From Chitinivorax sp. B (GTDB lineage Bacteria; Pseudomonadota; Gammaproteobacteria; Burkholderiales; SCOH01), in NCBI RefSeq assembly GCF_005503445.1, contig NZ_SCOH01000004.1:124001-188000 (forward strand): 64,000 bases of DNA, given 5' to 3'. The translations under genes and the position numbers were made by a program. This document shows, piece after piece, positions 34,521-44,672 of the stretch; within the stretch, counting starts at the first letter, position 1, and every line of letters starts with the position of its first letter. The notes under the pieces were generated by a model. The model was not told the origin of the DNA. It did no database searches and worked only from the letters and a program-made list of their open reading frames with translations.

Positions 34521-34655
34521 TCGTATTTTCACGATGGGTCTTCGATAGAGGTTCAGCGGCGTCTTTTACTGTTACGGCGTTTTCTATCTCATCGACAGCC
34601 AAGTTGGTTCCCATTGATTCCAAATCGTTTGTTTGCAAATTTGCAGGAGTACTAC

Positions 34656-35484
34656 ATGTTCAAATCCCCACTACTTGCAGCCATGGTGGCAATCGCTTTG
34701 ACTGGTTGCGCAACCGATGGCAGCCAAGGTACAGGTAATTCTTCCGGATCCGTTGCAGGTGCACTCAGCTCGCTGGGTGGTACCGGCGCAGGTAAAGGTG
34801 AAAACCGTGTAAGCGCGGCAGGCGATCTGCTAAATGCAGCGACCGTCTCGGATGCTGAACTGAAGAGCGTATCCGCCCAGCAAATGGCTTATTCGGACAA
34901 ACAGGCACAGGTTGCCCCCCCCGAAAAACAAATATGCCAAGCGTCTTGCCCGCTTGATTGCCAAGCATCAAAACGAAGATGGCATGAAGCTGAATTTCAA
35001 GGTCTACCTGACCAAGGAAGTCAACGCCTTTGCAGCGCCTGATGGCAGCATCCGCGTTTATGCAGGTTTGATGGATCTGATGACTGATGACGAGCTGTTG
35101 AGCGTCATTGGCCACGAAATCGGCCACGTCAAGCATGGTCATAGCCTGAATGCACTGCGTACCGCCTATGTTGCCTCGGCAGGCCGCAAAGCAGCCTCCA
35201 GTGCCGGTGGGGTGGTTGGTAATCTGGCTGATTCGCAATTAGGTGCGCTGACTGAAGCACTGGTAAACAATCAGTTCTCCCAGAGCCAGGAGACGCAAGC
35301 CGACGATTACGGCCTCGAATTTATGAAGAAATATAAATATAAAGCAGCGGCCATGGAAACTGCTTTCCGCAAATTGGCCAAGATGGGGGGTAATTCCTCC
35401 TTCTTTGACAAAATGATGTCAAGCCATCCGGATGCTGCCGGCCGCGCAGACCGTGTCAAGGACAAGCTCGGTAAAGCAGGTTGA
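34656..35484 (+). pseudogene. loiP: M48-family lipoprotein metallopeptidase (LoiP/YggG-like), split by a +1 frameshift
   Basis: The gene starts at ATG 34656 (AGGAG at 34645-34649) with a lipoprotein signal ending in LTGC. The frame is open until a run of eight C (34915-34922); the peptidase then continues in the next frame (NKYAKRLARL onward) to 35484. Seven C would restore one ORF of about 275 residues. The second part has the zinc site GHEIGHVKHGHS and QETQADDYG, and the same order as E. coli LoiP, an outer-membrane-associated protease. Either the homopolymer is a true switch or mutation, or it is a sequencing error. A terminator follows. Confidence 0.85.
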
Positions 35485-35542
35485 TGTCATCGAAGGCAGT
35501 CTCTTGCTGAATCAACTACCACGGTAGCTATTCAGCCAATAG

Positions 35543-35574
35543 CGGGCTCTCAGAAATGAGAGCCCGTTTGTTTT
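35543..35574 (+). terminator. intrinsic terminator after the loiP-like gene
   Basis: CGGGCTCTCA, GAAA loop, TGAGAGCCCG, then TTTGTTTT. Confidence 0.92.
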
Positions 35575-35926
35575 GTGATACGACTTGAGCATCAGCTTGG
35601 CACTGACTCGAACGTCAACCCTACCGTCAGAACAGCAATACTCCCATTAGCCCCTATCACCACTTAGCCGAAGCCATCACGGAAAAACCACATCCAATCT
35701 GAAAGATAATGTCACCACTGGCGACTAACGCTAGTCAGATTGACACAATCCTGACTCACTGCCACAAGACTATTCCGTAGCAGATAACAAATCGGTGCCG
35801 ATGGGTATTTTTCATGTTTTGCGTTGTCTTACTGACAAGCCAGAGCACATCGCGACACGGCAATTGAACTGACATTATCCGACTGTTACCAATTAACATC
35901 ATGCAGCATTCTGGCCGCTGGTAAAA
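35575..35926. other. 352-base intergenic region upstream of msrQ
   Basis: No gene found. In particular there is no msrP, the usual partner upstream of msrQ. No clear promoter or repeat. Confidence 0.45.
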
Positions 35927-36589
35927 ATGAGGTTGTATACGATGCTACCTGTGCAACTTTCCACAATGAGCTTGCGCATCACCAAGGTGATGCTGTTTCT
36001 GATTTGCCTGATACCACTTGGGCGACTGGTGATACTGGCATTCATCGATGGCTTGGGAGTCAACCCCATTGAATTCATTACCCGCTCAACCGGTACCTGG
36101 ACTTTGGTCGCCATACTGACGACCTTGAGCGTAACCCCATTACGACGTCTGACAGGCATGAACTGGCTGCTAAGGCTGCGACGCATGCTCGGGCTGTTTG
36201 CATTCTTTTATGCAAGCCTGCATTTGACAACGTATCTATGGCTGGATCAGTTTTTCGATCCAGCCGCTATCATAAAAGATATCGTCAAACGCCCTTTCAT
36301 TACGGTCGGCATTACCGCCTGGCTGCTGTTGCTGCCATTGGCCATTACCTCGACCAACGGCATGATGAAACGCCTGGGTCGACAATGGGGACGACTACAC
36401 AAGGCGGTTTACTTGATTGGGATACTGGGGGTATTACATTACTGGTGGTTGGTAAAACTGGATGTGACCGAACCCACTATCTATGCAACGGTGTTGGCAG
36501 TGTTGCTGGGTGTCCGCATTTGGCACACTTGGCGGGAAAGATCAGCCAAAGCCCGTGCCACGGTCAAGTTACAACGCACAGTACAATAA
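35927..36589 (+). CDS. msrQ: MsrQ, haem-binding membrane subunit of the MsrPQ methionine-sulfoxide reductase
   Basis: 220 residues with about six membrane helices. The ferric-reductase-like pattern LRRMLGLFAFFYASLHLTTY and LHKAVYLIGILGVLHYWW supplies the histidines for haem b. MsrQ passes electrons from the inner membrane to periplasmic MsrP, which repairs oxidised methionines. msrP is normally directly upstream but is not in this window next to it. ATG 35942 is an alternative start. Ended by a terminator that overlaps the stop. Confidence 0.9.
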   Translation: MRLYTMLPVQLSTMSLRITKVMLFLICLIPLGRLVILAFIDGLGVNPIEFITRSTGTWTLVAILTTLSVTPLRRLTGMNWLLRLRRMLGLFAFFYASLHLTTYLWLDQFFDPAAIIKDIVKRPFITVGITAWLLLLPLAITSTNGMMKRLGRQWGRLHKAVYLIGILGVLHYWWLVKLDVTEPTIYATVLAVLLGVRIWHTWRERSAKARATVKLQRTVQ

Positions 36590-36620
36590 AAACGCGATGC
36601 GGCATGTCCGCATCGCGTTT
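36590..36620. terminator. intrinsic terminator after msrQ
   Basis: AAACGCGATGCGG, five-base loop, CCGCATCGCGTTT. Confidence 0.85.
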
Positions 36621-36696
36621 CTGTTTCATGGTCTTAGATAGCGTTGAGCAACAACAGCATGCTCAAGCAAGCCATCGCCCCCGAGCAGGTATGAAA

Positions 36697-38778
36697 TTAC
36701 TTCAGCTCACCCAACAGGAAGGTATAGGTCAACGCCCACATCTTGGCTTGCTGTGCGGTATTGGCAGCACCACCATGCCCACCTTCGGTATTTTCCCAGT
36801 ACAACACATCATGGCCCTGCTCCATCATTCTAGCCACCATCTTACGGGCATGGCCCGGGTGTACTCGGTCATCACGTGTCGAGGTGGTAAACAATGTGCG
36901 AGGGTATTTCATACCAGCCTTGACGTTTTGATAAGGGGAATACTTGGAGATGAAATCCCACTGCTTGGCGTCGTCGGGGTCACCATATTCACCCATCCAT
37001 GATGCACCCGCCAACAGCTTGTTGAAGCGAAGCATATCCAGCAATGGCACTTGACACACTACTGCCTTGAACAGGTCTGGACGCTGTACCATCACGGCGC
37101 CAACCAGCAGACCACCATTACTGCCCCCCATGATGCCCAGGTGGGCTGGGGACGTAATCTTGCTTGCAATCAGGTCCTCTGCCACCGAAATAAAGTCGTC
37201 ATAGGCTTTCTGACGGCTCTCCTTCAACGCAGCTTGATGCCAGCTTGGTCCGAATTCGCCACCACCACGAATATTGGCCAGCACATAAACCCCACCTTTT
37301 GTCAACCAGCTTGCGCCCATATTGGCTGCATAACTGGGTTTCAATGACACCTCAAATCCGCCATAACCATACAGAATGGTCGGATTAGTGCCATCCAGCT
37401 TGGTACCTTCACGCATCACTAGAAAGTACGGTACTTTGGTTCCGTCCTTCGACGTTGCTTCCTGCTGGGCAACTTTGACACCCTGTGCGTCAAAGAAAGC
37501 AGGCAATTGCTTCAGCTGTTCTCGCTCATTGCTGCCAACACGGCCCAAGTACAATGTGGTCGGTGTGGTGAAGTCTGTGAGGCTGACCAGGTATTCATCT
37601 GATTTGACTGAATCAATCGGACTAATGCCGATCGCACCAAAGGCTGGTAAATCAACAGCACGACGCTGCCATTTACCAGCAACATGCTTCAGCTCATATA
37701 CGCGATTTCTGACGTTATCCAGCTCATTGATCAGCAAGGCCGTCTTGGTTGGGCTATAGCCATCAAGTGATTTACGTGGCCCCGGCTCGAACAGAATCTC
37801 GAATTTCCGCTCTCCTTTCAGAAAGCGGGTGAAATTCATGGCAATCAGCGCCCCCTGCGGATAGGTTTGCCCGCCCACGTTCCACGCCGAACGAAGCTCA
37901 ATCAGAATCTGATCACGCATTGGTGTTGCTGTGGCATCGTCTGGTTTATCCAGCTTGATCAACTTACCATTCTTGCCACGCAAGTATTGTTCGTTGGTAT
38001 AGAAGGTAACAGCACGGGTAATCAGCTCACGCTCATAACCTGGGGTGAAATCCTTCCCTGCACCGACCGACATATCGTCTTGTTTGGCCTCATAGAGCAT
38101 CGTAGCTTGGGTTAGTGGCTTGCCACGCTGCCACAGCTTCACCATACGGGGATAGCCTGAATCGGTCAGACTACCTTCACCGAAATCACGTGAGACAAAC
38201 AATGTATTCTGATCAACCCAGGTTGCCGAGCCTTTCGATTCTGGCAGGGTAAAGCCATCCTTCAAGAAAGTCTTGCTGACAGTATCAAACTCACGGACCA
38301 CATCCGCATCGGCCCCCCCTCTGGACAGGGCAATCAGACAACGTTGCCCCTTGGGTTGCAGACAATCTGCACCGTGCCATACCCAATTTTCACCCTCGGT
38401 TTTGGCAACGGCATCCAGATCCAGTACCGTTTCCCACTTTGGTTCAGCTTTTTTGTATTCTGCTAGCGAAGTACGTCTCCACAAGCCGCGCGAATGCTGT
38501 TCATCGCGCCACAGGTTATAAAGATGATCACCGATCTTCTGCACTGCAGGAATACGTGCCTTCGAATTCAGAATGGACAACAGTTTGTCATTCAAAGGGG
38601 CATACTCGGGTTTTCCAGTCAACTCCTTCAATGAGGTAGCATTACGATCCTCGACCCATTTCAGGGCTTTTTCACCCGTGACCTCCTCCAGCCACAGGTT
38701 GGGATCATCCGCCGCCCGAGTAACAGCAGGCAGCAGACATACAGCAAGCAAAGCAGGCTTAAAAAGCGAGCGGATCAT
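36697..38778 (-). CDS. prolyl oligopeptidase family serine peptidase (S9A), exported
   Basis: 693 residues with a signal peptide (ALLAVCLLPAVTRA). An N-terminal beta-propeller (about 80-430) covers a C-terminal alpha/beta hydrolase. The catalytic triad is visible: Ser553 in GGSNGG, Asp in STRDDRVHPGH and His in EGGHGG. YGYGGFEVS and NIRGGGEFG are family signatures. It cleaves short peptides after proline, here probably in the periplasm. Divergent from metX. Confidence 0.94.
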   Translation of the reverse strand: MIRSLFKPALLAVCLLPAVTRAADDPNLWLEEVTGEKALKWVEDRNATSLKELTGKPEYAPLNDKLLSILNSKARIPAVQKIGDHLYNLWRDEQHSRGLWRRTSLAEYKKAEPKWETVLDLDAVAKTEGENWVWHGADCLQPKGQRCLIALSRGGADADVVREFDTVSKTFLKDGFTLPESKGSATWVDQNTLFVSRDFGEGSLTDSGYPRMVKLWQRGKPLTQATMLYEAKQDDMSVGAGKDFTPGYERELITRAVTFYTNEQYLRGKNGKLIKLDKPDDATATPMRDQILIELRSAWNVGGQTYPQGALIAMNFTRFLKGERKFEILFEPGPRKSLDGYSPTKTALLINELDNVRNRVYELKHVAGKWQRRAVDLPAFGAIGISPIDSVKSDEYLVSLTDFTTPTTLYLGRVGSNEREQLKQLPAFFDAQGVKVAQQEATSKDGTKVPYFLVMREGTKLDGTNPTILYGYGGFEVSLKPSYAANMGASWLTKGGVYVLANIRGGGEFGPSWHQAALKESRQKAYDDFISVAEDLIASKITSPAHLGIMGGSNGGLLVGAVMVQRPDLFKAVVCQVPLLDMLRFNKLLAGASWMGEYGDPDDAKQWDFISKYSPYQNVKAGMKYPRTLFTTSTRDDRVHPGHARKMVARMMEQGHDVLYWENTEGGHGGAANTAQQAKMWALTYTFLLGELK

Positions 38779-38874
38779 CTGGTTACCATTTCACAAGAAA
38801 GTTGGAACAGCGTTATTTGATCCGGATGTAGCCGCTATGGCAAGCACCTAGCCACATTCCCTGCAAAATCACTA

Positions 38875-38880
38875 TATAAT
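38875..38880 (+). promoter_or_regulatory. -10 element of metX
   Basis: TATAAT, 38 bases before the metX ATG. No good -35 match at the right distance. The leader would be only about 30 bases, which leaves no room for a SAM riboswitch. Confidence 0.5.
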
Positions 38881-38918
38881 TTCGCGACCCACCCTTTCAT
38901 CATCCAGCCCAATACAAT

Positions 38919-40058
38919 ATGGCCGAACCCAATTCTGTCGGTATCGTCACTGCTCAGCAGGCGCATTTCGATCAACCGCTGACCTTGATGAGCGGTGCCA
39001 CCCTACCGGCTTATGATCTGGTCTATGAGACCTATGGCCGCCTGAATGCGGACAAAAGCAATGCCATCCTGATTTGCCACGCCCTATCCGGTACCCATCA
39101 CGTGGCGGGCCGTTACAAGTTGGATGATAAGTATCCAGGTTGGTGGGACAACATGATCGGTCCCGGCAAACCAATCGATACGAACCACTTTTTCGTGGTG
39201 GGGGTGAACAATCTGGGAGGATGCCATGGCTCCACTGGGCCGTCGTCTACCAATCCGGAAACTGGTCAACCTTACGGTGCGACATTCCCATTGATCCTGG
39301 TGGCAGATTGGGTCAACGCACAGGCACGCTTGGCGGATTATCTGGGCATTCAGCAATGGGCCGCGATAATCGGTGGCAGTCTGGGCGGCATGCAGGCGCT
39401 ACGCTGGAGTATCAGTTTCCCCGATCGGATCCGGCACAGCATTGTGATTGCATCGGCACCCAAGTTGACCGCGCAGAACATCGCTTTCAATGATGTAGCA
39501 CGCCAAGCGATTCTGACCGACCCAGACTTCCACGGCGGAAATTTCTACGAACACAACACTGTTCCCAAGCGCGGCCTGCGGCTGGCACGTATGTTGGGGC
39601 ATATTACGTATCTATCAGATGATGGCATGGGCGAAAAATTCGGCCGTATGCTGCGTTCAGGTGAATACAAATACGGCTTTGATGTCGAATTTGAAATCGA
39701 AAGTTATCTACGCTTTCAAGGGGATCGTTTCTCCGGCACTTTCGACGCCAATACCTACCTGATCATGACCAAAGCGTTGGATTACTTCGACCCGGCACGC
39801 CACTATGGCCATAGTCTGACCAAAGCACTGGAGCACGCTGTTGCCAAGTTTCTGGTGATTTCCTTCACCAGTGACTGGCGCTTCTCACCCGCCCGCTCCA
39901 AAGAAATCGTTAAAGCCTTGCTGGATGCGAAAAAGCACGTCAGTTACGCGGAGATCGAATCTGCCCATGGCCATGATGCATTCCTGATGGACGACAAGCC
40001 TTATCACGATCTGATGCGCGCCTACATGACCAAAATCGCCAAGGAGTGTGCCGCATGA
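38919..40058 (+). CDS. metX: homoserine O-acyltransferase MetX
   Basis: 379 residues, alpha/beta hydrolase fold. Signatures: [24 protein letters not shown], nucleophile elbow [12 protein letters not shown] and the His in [10 protein letters not shown]. It activates homoserine in methionine synthesis. Proteobacterial enzymes next to metW are often succinyltransferases despite the acetyltransferase name, so the acyl donor is left open. The stop overlaps metW (ATGA). Confidence 0.95.
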   Translation: MAEPNSVGIVTAQQAHFDQPLTLMSGATLPAYDLVYETYGRLNADKSNAILICHALSGTHHVAGRYKLDDKYPGWWDNMIGPGKPIDTNHFFVVGVNNLGGCHGSTGPSSTNPETGQPYGATFPLILVADWVNAQARLADYLGIQQWAAIIGGSLGGMQALRWSISFPDRIRHSIVIASAPKLTAQNIAFNDVARQAILTDPDFHGGNFYEHNTVPKRGLRLARMLGHITYLSDDGMGEKFGRMLRSGEYKYGFDVEFEIESYLRFQGDRFSGTFDANTYLIMTKALDYFDPARHYGHSLTKALEHAVAKFLVISFTSDWRFSPARSKEIVKALLDAKKHVSYAEIESAHGHDAFLMDDKPYHDLMRAYMTKIAKECAA

Positions 40059-40657
40059 GACGACAGGCCTCCAACAAGTTACGCCCCGACCTATTGCGTA
40101 TTGCCAACTGGATCAAACCTGATACTCGCGTACTGGATTTGGGTTGTGGTGATGGTGCCTTGCTGGCTCATTTACGCGATACCAAGCAGGTCAGCGGTTA
40201 CGGTGTGGAAATCGATGTCGCCAACGTCATTGCCTGCGTAGCCAACAACGTAGATGTGATTCAGAATGATCTGGACAGTGGCCTGGCCGGCTTCGAATCA
40301 GACTCCTTCGACTTTGTGGTGTTATCGCTGACACTACAATCAATGCGCCATGTCGAACAGGTGGTGGAAGAAATGCTACGCGTCGGTCACGAAGCCATCG
40401 TCACGTTCCCCAATTTCGGCTATTGGAAGAACCGCTTACAGATTTTCCAGGGCCACATGCCAGTATCGGAAACCATCCCTTACGAGTGGTACAACACCCC
40501 CAATATTCACTTATGCACCATTCGGGACTTCGAGTTCTTCTGTGAGGCACGTGGTATTCATCTACTGGATCGGGTCGTGCTGCACAATGGTGTCGATGTG
40601 GACATCATGCCCAACCTGTTCGGTAGCTTGGCCATCTATCGCATTCGTAGGCCCTGA
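40055..40657 (+). CDS. metW: MetW, methionine biosynthesis methyltransferase-like protein
   Basis: 200 residues from ATG 40055, which overlaps the metX stop. SAM-binding motif [15 protein letters not shown] at the N-terminus and the MetW-specific [17 protein letters not shown]. MetW is required with MetX for homoserine acylation in several proteobacteria; a methyltransferase reaction has not been settled. Translational coupling with metX supports joint action. Confidence 0.95.
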   Translation: MRRQASNKLRPDLLRIANWIKPDTRVLDLGCGDGALLAHLRDTKQVSGYGVEIDVANVIACVANNVDVIQNDLDSGLAGFESDSFDFVVLSLTLQSMRHVEQVVEEMLRVGHEAIVTFPNFGYWKNRLQIFQGHMPVSETIPYEWYNTPNIHLCTIRDFEFFCEARGIHLLDRVVLHNGVDVDIMPNLFGSLAIYRIRRP

Positions 40658-40665
40658 CCACCCTT

Positions 40666-40734
40666 GGCGACTTCACGGTGAAGTCACCCGTTTATTTTCG
40701 TTGCCCCGCATTTATTTTGCGGGGCAGCTCGTTT
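40666..40734 (+). terminator. two tandem hairpins after metW
   Basis: Hairpin 1: GGCGACTTCA (40666-40675) with TGAAGTCACC (40679-40688), then CGTTTATTTT. Hairpin 2: TGCCCCGC (40702-40709) with GCGGGGCA (40719-40726), then GCTCGTTTATT. Both are followed by CGTTTATT, as if duplicated in style. Confidence 0.8.
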
Positions 40735-40745
40735 ATTGTTAGCCC

Positions 40746-41423
40746 ATGTACCCCATCAAAACGATTCTGATCGTCGGCGCCAGCGGCCTGACCGGCCGCG
40801 CCTTACTTGATCTTGCCCTGGAAGACCCGGTAATCGAGCGGGTAATCGTCTGGGTGCGCCAGCCGTTAGGCATTCAGCACCCGAAACTGTCCGAACTCAC
40901 GATTGATTTCAACGAGCTGGAGCACTACCGAAGCCAACTGCATGCCGACGCAGTGTTGTGTTGCTTGGGCACCACCATCAAGCAAGCAGGCAGCGAAGCC
41001 CGTTTCAAGACCGTGGATTATTTTTATCCGTTGCAACTTGCCATGATGGCCAAGATGAATGGCATCCACCGGTTTGCAGTGATCTCGTCACTGGGGGCCA
41101 ACGCTCAATCGCCGAATTTCTACCTGCGTACAAAAGGCCAGTTGGAGAAAGCTCTGGTTGCCTTGGCCTTTGACCGCCTAGTCGTGGTGCGGCCGTCATT
41201 GCTTGCCGGTGCTCGGCACGAGTTTCGCCTAGGCGAACGGATTGGGCTGGTATTGGGCAAATTGCTGTCAGGCTTGCTGCGCGGCAGCCTGGCTCGTTAT
41301 CGGCCGATTCCTGTACAAGCCGTCGCCTGGAACCTGCTTGAAGCTATCAAGGAAGACAATGGGCAGACCATCACACTGGAGTCAGAAATCCTTGCGGCCA
41401 AATTCGCCGCCGCCCAGTCATGA
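40746..41423 (+). CDS. NAD(P)-binding Rossmann oxidoreductase (HTATIP2/YbjT-like)
   Basis: 225 residues. Nucleotide-binding motif ILIVGASGLTGRALLDLAL at the N-terminus, CCLGTTIKQAGSEARF and the short-chain-dehydrogenase-like FYLRTKGQLEKAL with Tyr and Lys. It belongs to the atypical SDR group with HTATIP2-like proteins; the substrate is unknown. The stop overlaps the start of the next gene by four bases (ATGA), so the two are coupled. Confidence 0.82.
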   Translation: MYPIKTILIVGASGLTGRALLDLALEDPVIERVIVWVRQPLGIQHPKLSELTIDFNELEHYRSQLHADAVLCCLGTTIKQAGSEARFKTVDYFYPLQLAMMAKMNGIHRFAVISSLGANAQSPNFYLRTKGQLEKALVALAFDRLVVVRPSLLAGARHEFRLGERIGLVLGKLLSGLLRGSLARYRPIPVQAVAWNLLEAIKEDNGQTITLESEILAAKFAAAQS

Positions 41424-42307
41424 CCCAACCCGTTCTCAACATCATAGGTGCAGGGCGGGCAGGCCGAGTCATAGCCCGATTGTTGCTGCAACATCAGTTG
41501 GTGACACTAGGTGGCGTGTACAACCGTACCCTCGCGTCCACCCAGGCAGCAATCAACTGGCTGGGTTCTGGGTTGGCGGTTGAGCACATTGCCCAATTAC
41601 CCCCTGCTGATTATTGGTTGATTGCTACGCCTGATGACCAACTCGGCAATACGGCCAGCCAGCTGGCCCATGTTGCCCGAGTGCGGCCAGGTAATACGAT
41701 CCTTCATCTGTCCGGTTCACAAGCATCGGACAGGTTGTCTGCCCCATGGGTAGACAACGTCAAGCTGGCCAGCTTGCACCCACTCATGAGCTTTGCCGAA
41801 CCTGACAGCGCACTGGCGCGGTTTCCTGGCACCTACTGTGCCATAGAGGGAGATGCTGTAGCAGTTTCCACCTTGACTCAATGGATCACTGCAGTGGGTG
41901 GTCATCCCTTCACCTTGCTCGCGGCACAAAAGACGCTGTACCACGCAGCAGCTGTCCAAGGCTGTAACAATCTGGTGGCCTTGCTGGAAACCAGCTTGCA
42001 ATGTTTCGAACGGGCCGGTTTGCCACGTGCGGCGGCGATGACTGCGCTGTTACCACTATTGCAAGGCACATTGAGCAATATGCAGCAACTTGGTACCGTC
42101 AAAGGGCTGACTGGGCCCATCGCAAGAGGTGATACGACGGTGATTGTGGCGCACCTTGCAGTACTTGATCAGCAACTTCCCAAGGTTGCCGCAATCTATC
42201 GTCTGCTCGGACAAGTCGCCTGTGACCTGTCTGCCAAACAAGGCACTGCGTCATCTGGGCAACTGGCAACCATCCGAGCATTGCTGGATAAGCCAAACAC
42301 AGGTTAA
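41420..42307 (+). CDS. Rossmann-like / DUF2520 protein
   Basis: 295 residues. An N-terminal nucleotide-binding domain (NIIGAGRAGRVIARLLL; YWLIATPDDQLG) and a C-terminal helical DUF2520 domain (YHAAAVQGCNNLVALLE; RGDTTVIVAHLAVL) resembling ketopantoate reductase or proline reductase architecture. The actual reaction is not established. It overlaps the preceding NAD(P)-binding gene by four bases. Its 3' end overlaps the STAS gene on the other strand by four bases. Confidence 0.85.
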   Translation: MTQPVLNIIGAGRAGRVIARLLLQHQLVTLGGVYNRTLASTQAAINWLGSGLAVEHIAQLPPADYWLIATPDDQLGNTASQLAHVARVRPGNTILHLSGSQASDRLSAPWVDNVKLASLHPLMSFAEPDSALARFPGTYCAIEGDAVAVSTLTQWITAVGGHPFTLLAAQKTLYHAAAVQGCNNLVALLETSLQCFERAGLPRAAAMTALLPLLQGTLSNMQQLGTVKGLTGPIARGDTTVIVAHLAVLDQQLPKVAAIYRLLGQVACDLSAKQGTASSGQLATIRALLDKPNTG

Positions 42308-42603
42308 CGCATGGTGAAAAGATGATGGAAATTAGCGACCTCCAACACCTGTTTTACGGTCCCCTTCGCATTCGACAGCACTACCGTCTTGTCATGCAAG
42401 CGTTCACGCAGCAGCAACAGCATGCCCAACGCCGAGCTATCCAGATACTCCACATGCCCGAGATCGATTTCCAACTCGGTAAAATCGTCGTTATCCACTA
42501 GTGGGGTGTACTGACTCTTGAACTCGCGGTATGCATCAAATGTAAAGTGCCCAGCAAGGATCATCCGAATCCTGCTGTCGAATCTTTCAGTCCGAATAAG
42601 CAT
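42304..42603 (-). CDS. STAS-domain anti-sigma-factor antagonist
   Basis: 99 residues, a single STAS domain. LEIDLGHVEYLDSSALGMLLLL holds the conserved Ser for phosphorylation by an anti-sigma/HPt-type kinase. Such proteins act in partner switching. No cognate kinase or phosphatase is in the window. Convergent with the DUF2520 gene. Confidence 0.9.
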   Translation of the reverse strand: MLIRTERFDSRIRMILAGHFTFDAYREFKSQYTPLVDNDDFTELEIDLGHVEYLDSSALGMLLLLRERLHDKTVVLSNAKGTVKQVLEVANFHHLFTMR

Positions 42604-42900
42604 GGCTTCTCCAATCGAGTGTTCAGGTCAAGTCGGTTCATTATAGACAGCGATTTTGTGAATATTGGCAACCAATCCCAATTCATTAAACATCCGTACA
42701 TGCGGCATCAGACCTTGATCTTGAGCTTATCCTCAGACCTGCTGACTTATCTGGCAGTGGCAATATCGTTACATCTATTGAAAATTTACCGAAACATTTC
42801 ATAACGCCCTGTGTCACACCGCATGGTTGCGGCCCGGCAAGATAAACCGGTATGCTGCATCCGCCAATGGCATGGCAGTCTTTACACTTCAATACTTAGT

Positions 42901-43008
42901 GCCGCTAGCAAATCCCAGCAAAGCGCTTCTGGTAAGCAGTGCAAACAAAGACAGTACGTACAAAGGTATGACCCGATTGCACAACAAAAGAAGGGTTTCA
43001 TTAGCGGC
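42901..43008. repeat. family-1 inverted-repeat element, copy B
   Basis: 108 bp with ends GCCGCTAGCAAATCCC and GGGTTTCATTAGCGGC (imperfect inverted repeat), and an inner pair GTGCAAAC / ATTGCAC. It lies 52 bases before the ampG start in the 42604-43059 gap. The long ampG frame reads through it by chance; no other features were seen in the gap. Confidence 0.75.
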
Positions 43009-43059
43009 TTTTACCATGCCATCCAGCCGTCAACCGCCTACCCCACTGAATTCACCACC

Positions 43060-44637
43060 ATGACGTCAGCCCATATCGCCTCTTTCCATCGTATGTTGAT
43101 CATCTTTGCGCTCGGTTTTGCCTCTGGATTGCCGATTGCGCTAACGGGACAAGCGATGCAGGCCTGGTTGACGGTGGATGGCATCGATATCGCTACCATC
43201 GGCTTTCTGAGCCTGGTAGGTCTGCCTTACACCTTCAAGTTTCTATGGGCTCCTTTGATGGACCGCTTTGAGCCGCCACTTCTCGGTCGGCGCCGAGGCT
43301 GGCTGGTGATTACGCAATTGGCGTTGGCAGGTGCGTTGGCGCTCTTGTCCGCCCACCCACCCAAAGCAGATACCACTTTGTTTGCGTTGATTGCGGTAGG
43401 CGTCGCATTTTTGTCGGCATCGCAAGACGTGGTAATCGATGCCTATCGCACCGATGTTCTGAAACCTAATGAACGCGGCTTTGGATCATCGTTGTCTGTA
43501 TTTGGCTATCGGTTGGCAATGATTCTTTCAGGCGGCATCTCATTGATCTGGGTAGATGCGGCGCAAGGCTTTGGTTGGAGCTGGCCACAGGTGTATAGCC
43601 TGATGTCTGGCATCATGCTTGCCGCTGCTGCAGTGTCTTTACTGGCTTTACCTTCTGTGCCGGACTCAGCCACACCACCGCGTACCATCGCCCATCACGA
43701 CGTAATCGGATTTCTTGCAGTTCTGTTGGCAGTAGTGGCAGGTTATCAACTCACCAGTCATATCGGGCCCGTGCTCGCCAAACAGCTCCTGTCCAGTTTG
43801 GTTACACCGGACCCCGCCACCAATGGTTTACCTGCCAATGCCAAGAAGTGGGCCGATCTGATCAGCCTGATGTTCGGAATCGCCATCACGCTACCGCTAG
43901 GCTGGATGGCCGCCAAGCTGGCCCGCTTCGAAACACTGAACCAATCGCTGGCCAGCTACTTTTCGCAACCCGGTGCGGCAGCGTTCTTGCTATTCATCAT
44001 CCTTTACAAGCTTGGCGACGCCTTCGCCGGCTCACTCACTACACCTTTCCTGATCAAAGGCATGGGCTTTTCCACTGCAGAGGTAGGTGTGGTCAACAAA
44101 GTTATCGGCATCTGGCTGACCATTATTGGCGCACTGATCGGCGGTTTATTGATGACTTGGCTGGGCTTGTTCCGCTCATTAATGCTGTTTGGAGTGCTGC
44201 AACTAGTATCGAATTTTGGTTTCTATCTGGTTGCCGTGCTCGGCAAAGGGGCCTGGGGCAGCTTTGAATTACCGCCATTCGACTGGGTAATCGTATCACT
44301 GAAACAGGCGTCAGAGGTCGATTACTTGCTGCTGTCAGCTGTTGCCGTCGAGAACATTACCGGAGGCATGGGTACCAGTGCATTCGTCGCCTTCTTGATG
44401 GCACTATGTAATCAGCGTTTTACCGCTACCCAGTATGCCTTGCTCTCCGCATTTGCTGCGGTAGGTCGAGTGTGGGTAGGCCCACTATCCGGTGTCTTGT
44501 CGGAATCCATCGGTTGGCCGAATTTCTTCGTACTGTCAGTTGTGCTGGCGGTACCTGGCCTGGTGATGTTGGTGTGGCTTCGCCAAGAGGTCAATCGGTT
44601 GGATACGCCCATACCAGGCCCACTGGCCGATGATTGA
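43060..44637 (+). CDS. ampG: AmpG-family muropeptide MFS transporter
   Basis: 525 residues from ATG 43060 (MTSAHIASFHRM); the frame is open further upstream but runs through a repeat element. About 14 hydrophobic segments. The pattern LGFASGLPIALTGQAMQAWL, FLWAPLMDRFEPP, GRRRGWLV and SQDVVIDAYRTDVL is typical of AmpG, which imports anhydromuropeptides for cell-wall recycling. No good ribosome binding site; ATG 43093 is a weaker alternative. Confidence 0.9.
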   Translation: MTSAHIASFHRMLIIFALGFASGLPIALTGQAMQAWLTVDGIDIATIGFLSLVGLPYTFKFLWAPLMDRFEPPLLGRRRGWLVITQLALAGALALLSAHPPKADTTLFALIAVGVAFLSASQDVVIDAYRTDVLKPNERGFGSSLSVFGYRLAMILSGGISLIWVDAAQGFGWSWPQVYSLMSGIMLAAAAVSLLALPSVPDSATPPRTIAHHDVIGFLAVLLAVVAGYQLTSHIGPVLAKQLLSSLVTPDPATNGLPANAKKWADLISLMFGIAITLPLGWMAAKLARFETLNQSLASYFSQPGAAAFLLFIILYKLGDAFAGSLTTPFLIKGMGFSTAEVGVVNKVIGIWLTIIGALIGGLLMTWLGLFRSLMLFGVLQLVSNFGFYLVAVLGKGAWGSFELPPFDWVIVSLKQASEVDYLLLSAVAVENITGGMGTSAFVAFLMALCNQRFTATQYALLSAFAAVGRVWVGPLSGVLSESIGWPNFFVLSVVLAVPGLVMLVWLRQEVNRLDTPIPGPLADD

Positions 44638-44672
44638 ACAGGGTGCAAAAACATTTCACACCCTTGCCTATG

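Noticed and set aside
38779-38918. SAM riboswitch before metX
   Set aside because: The leader after the -10 element is too short.
42811-43059. N-terminal extension of AmpG
   Set aside because: The frame runs through repeat copy B and lacks AmpG-like sequence before MTSAHIASF.
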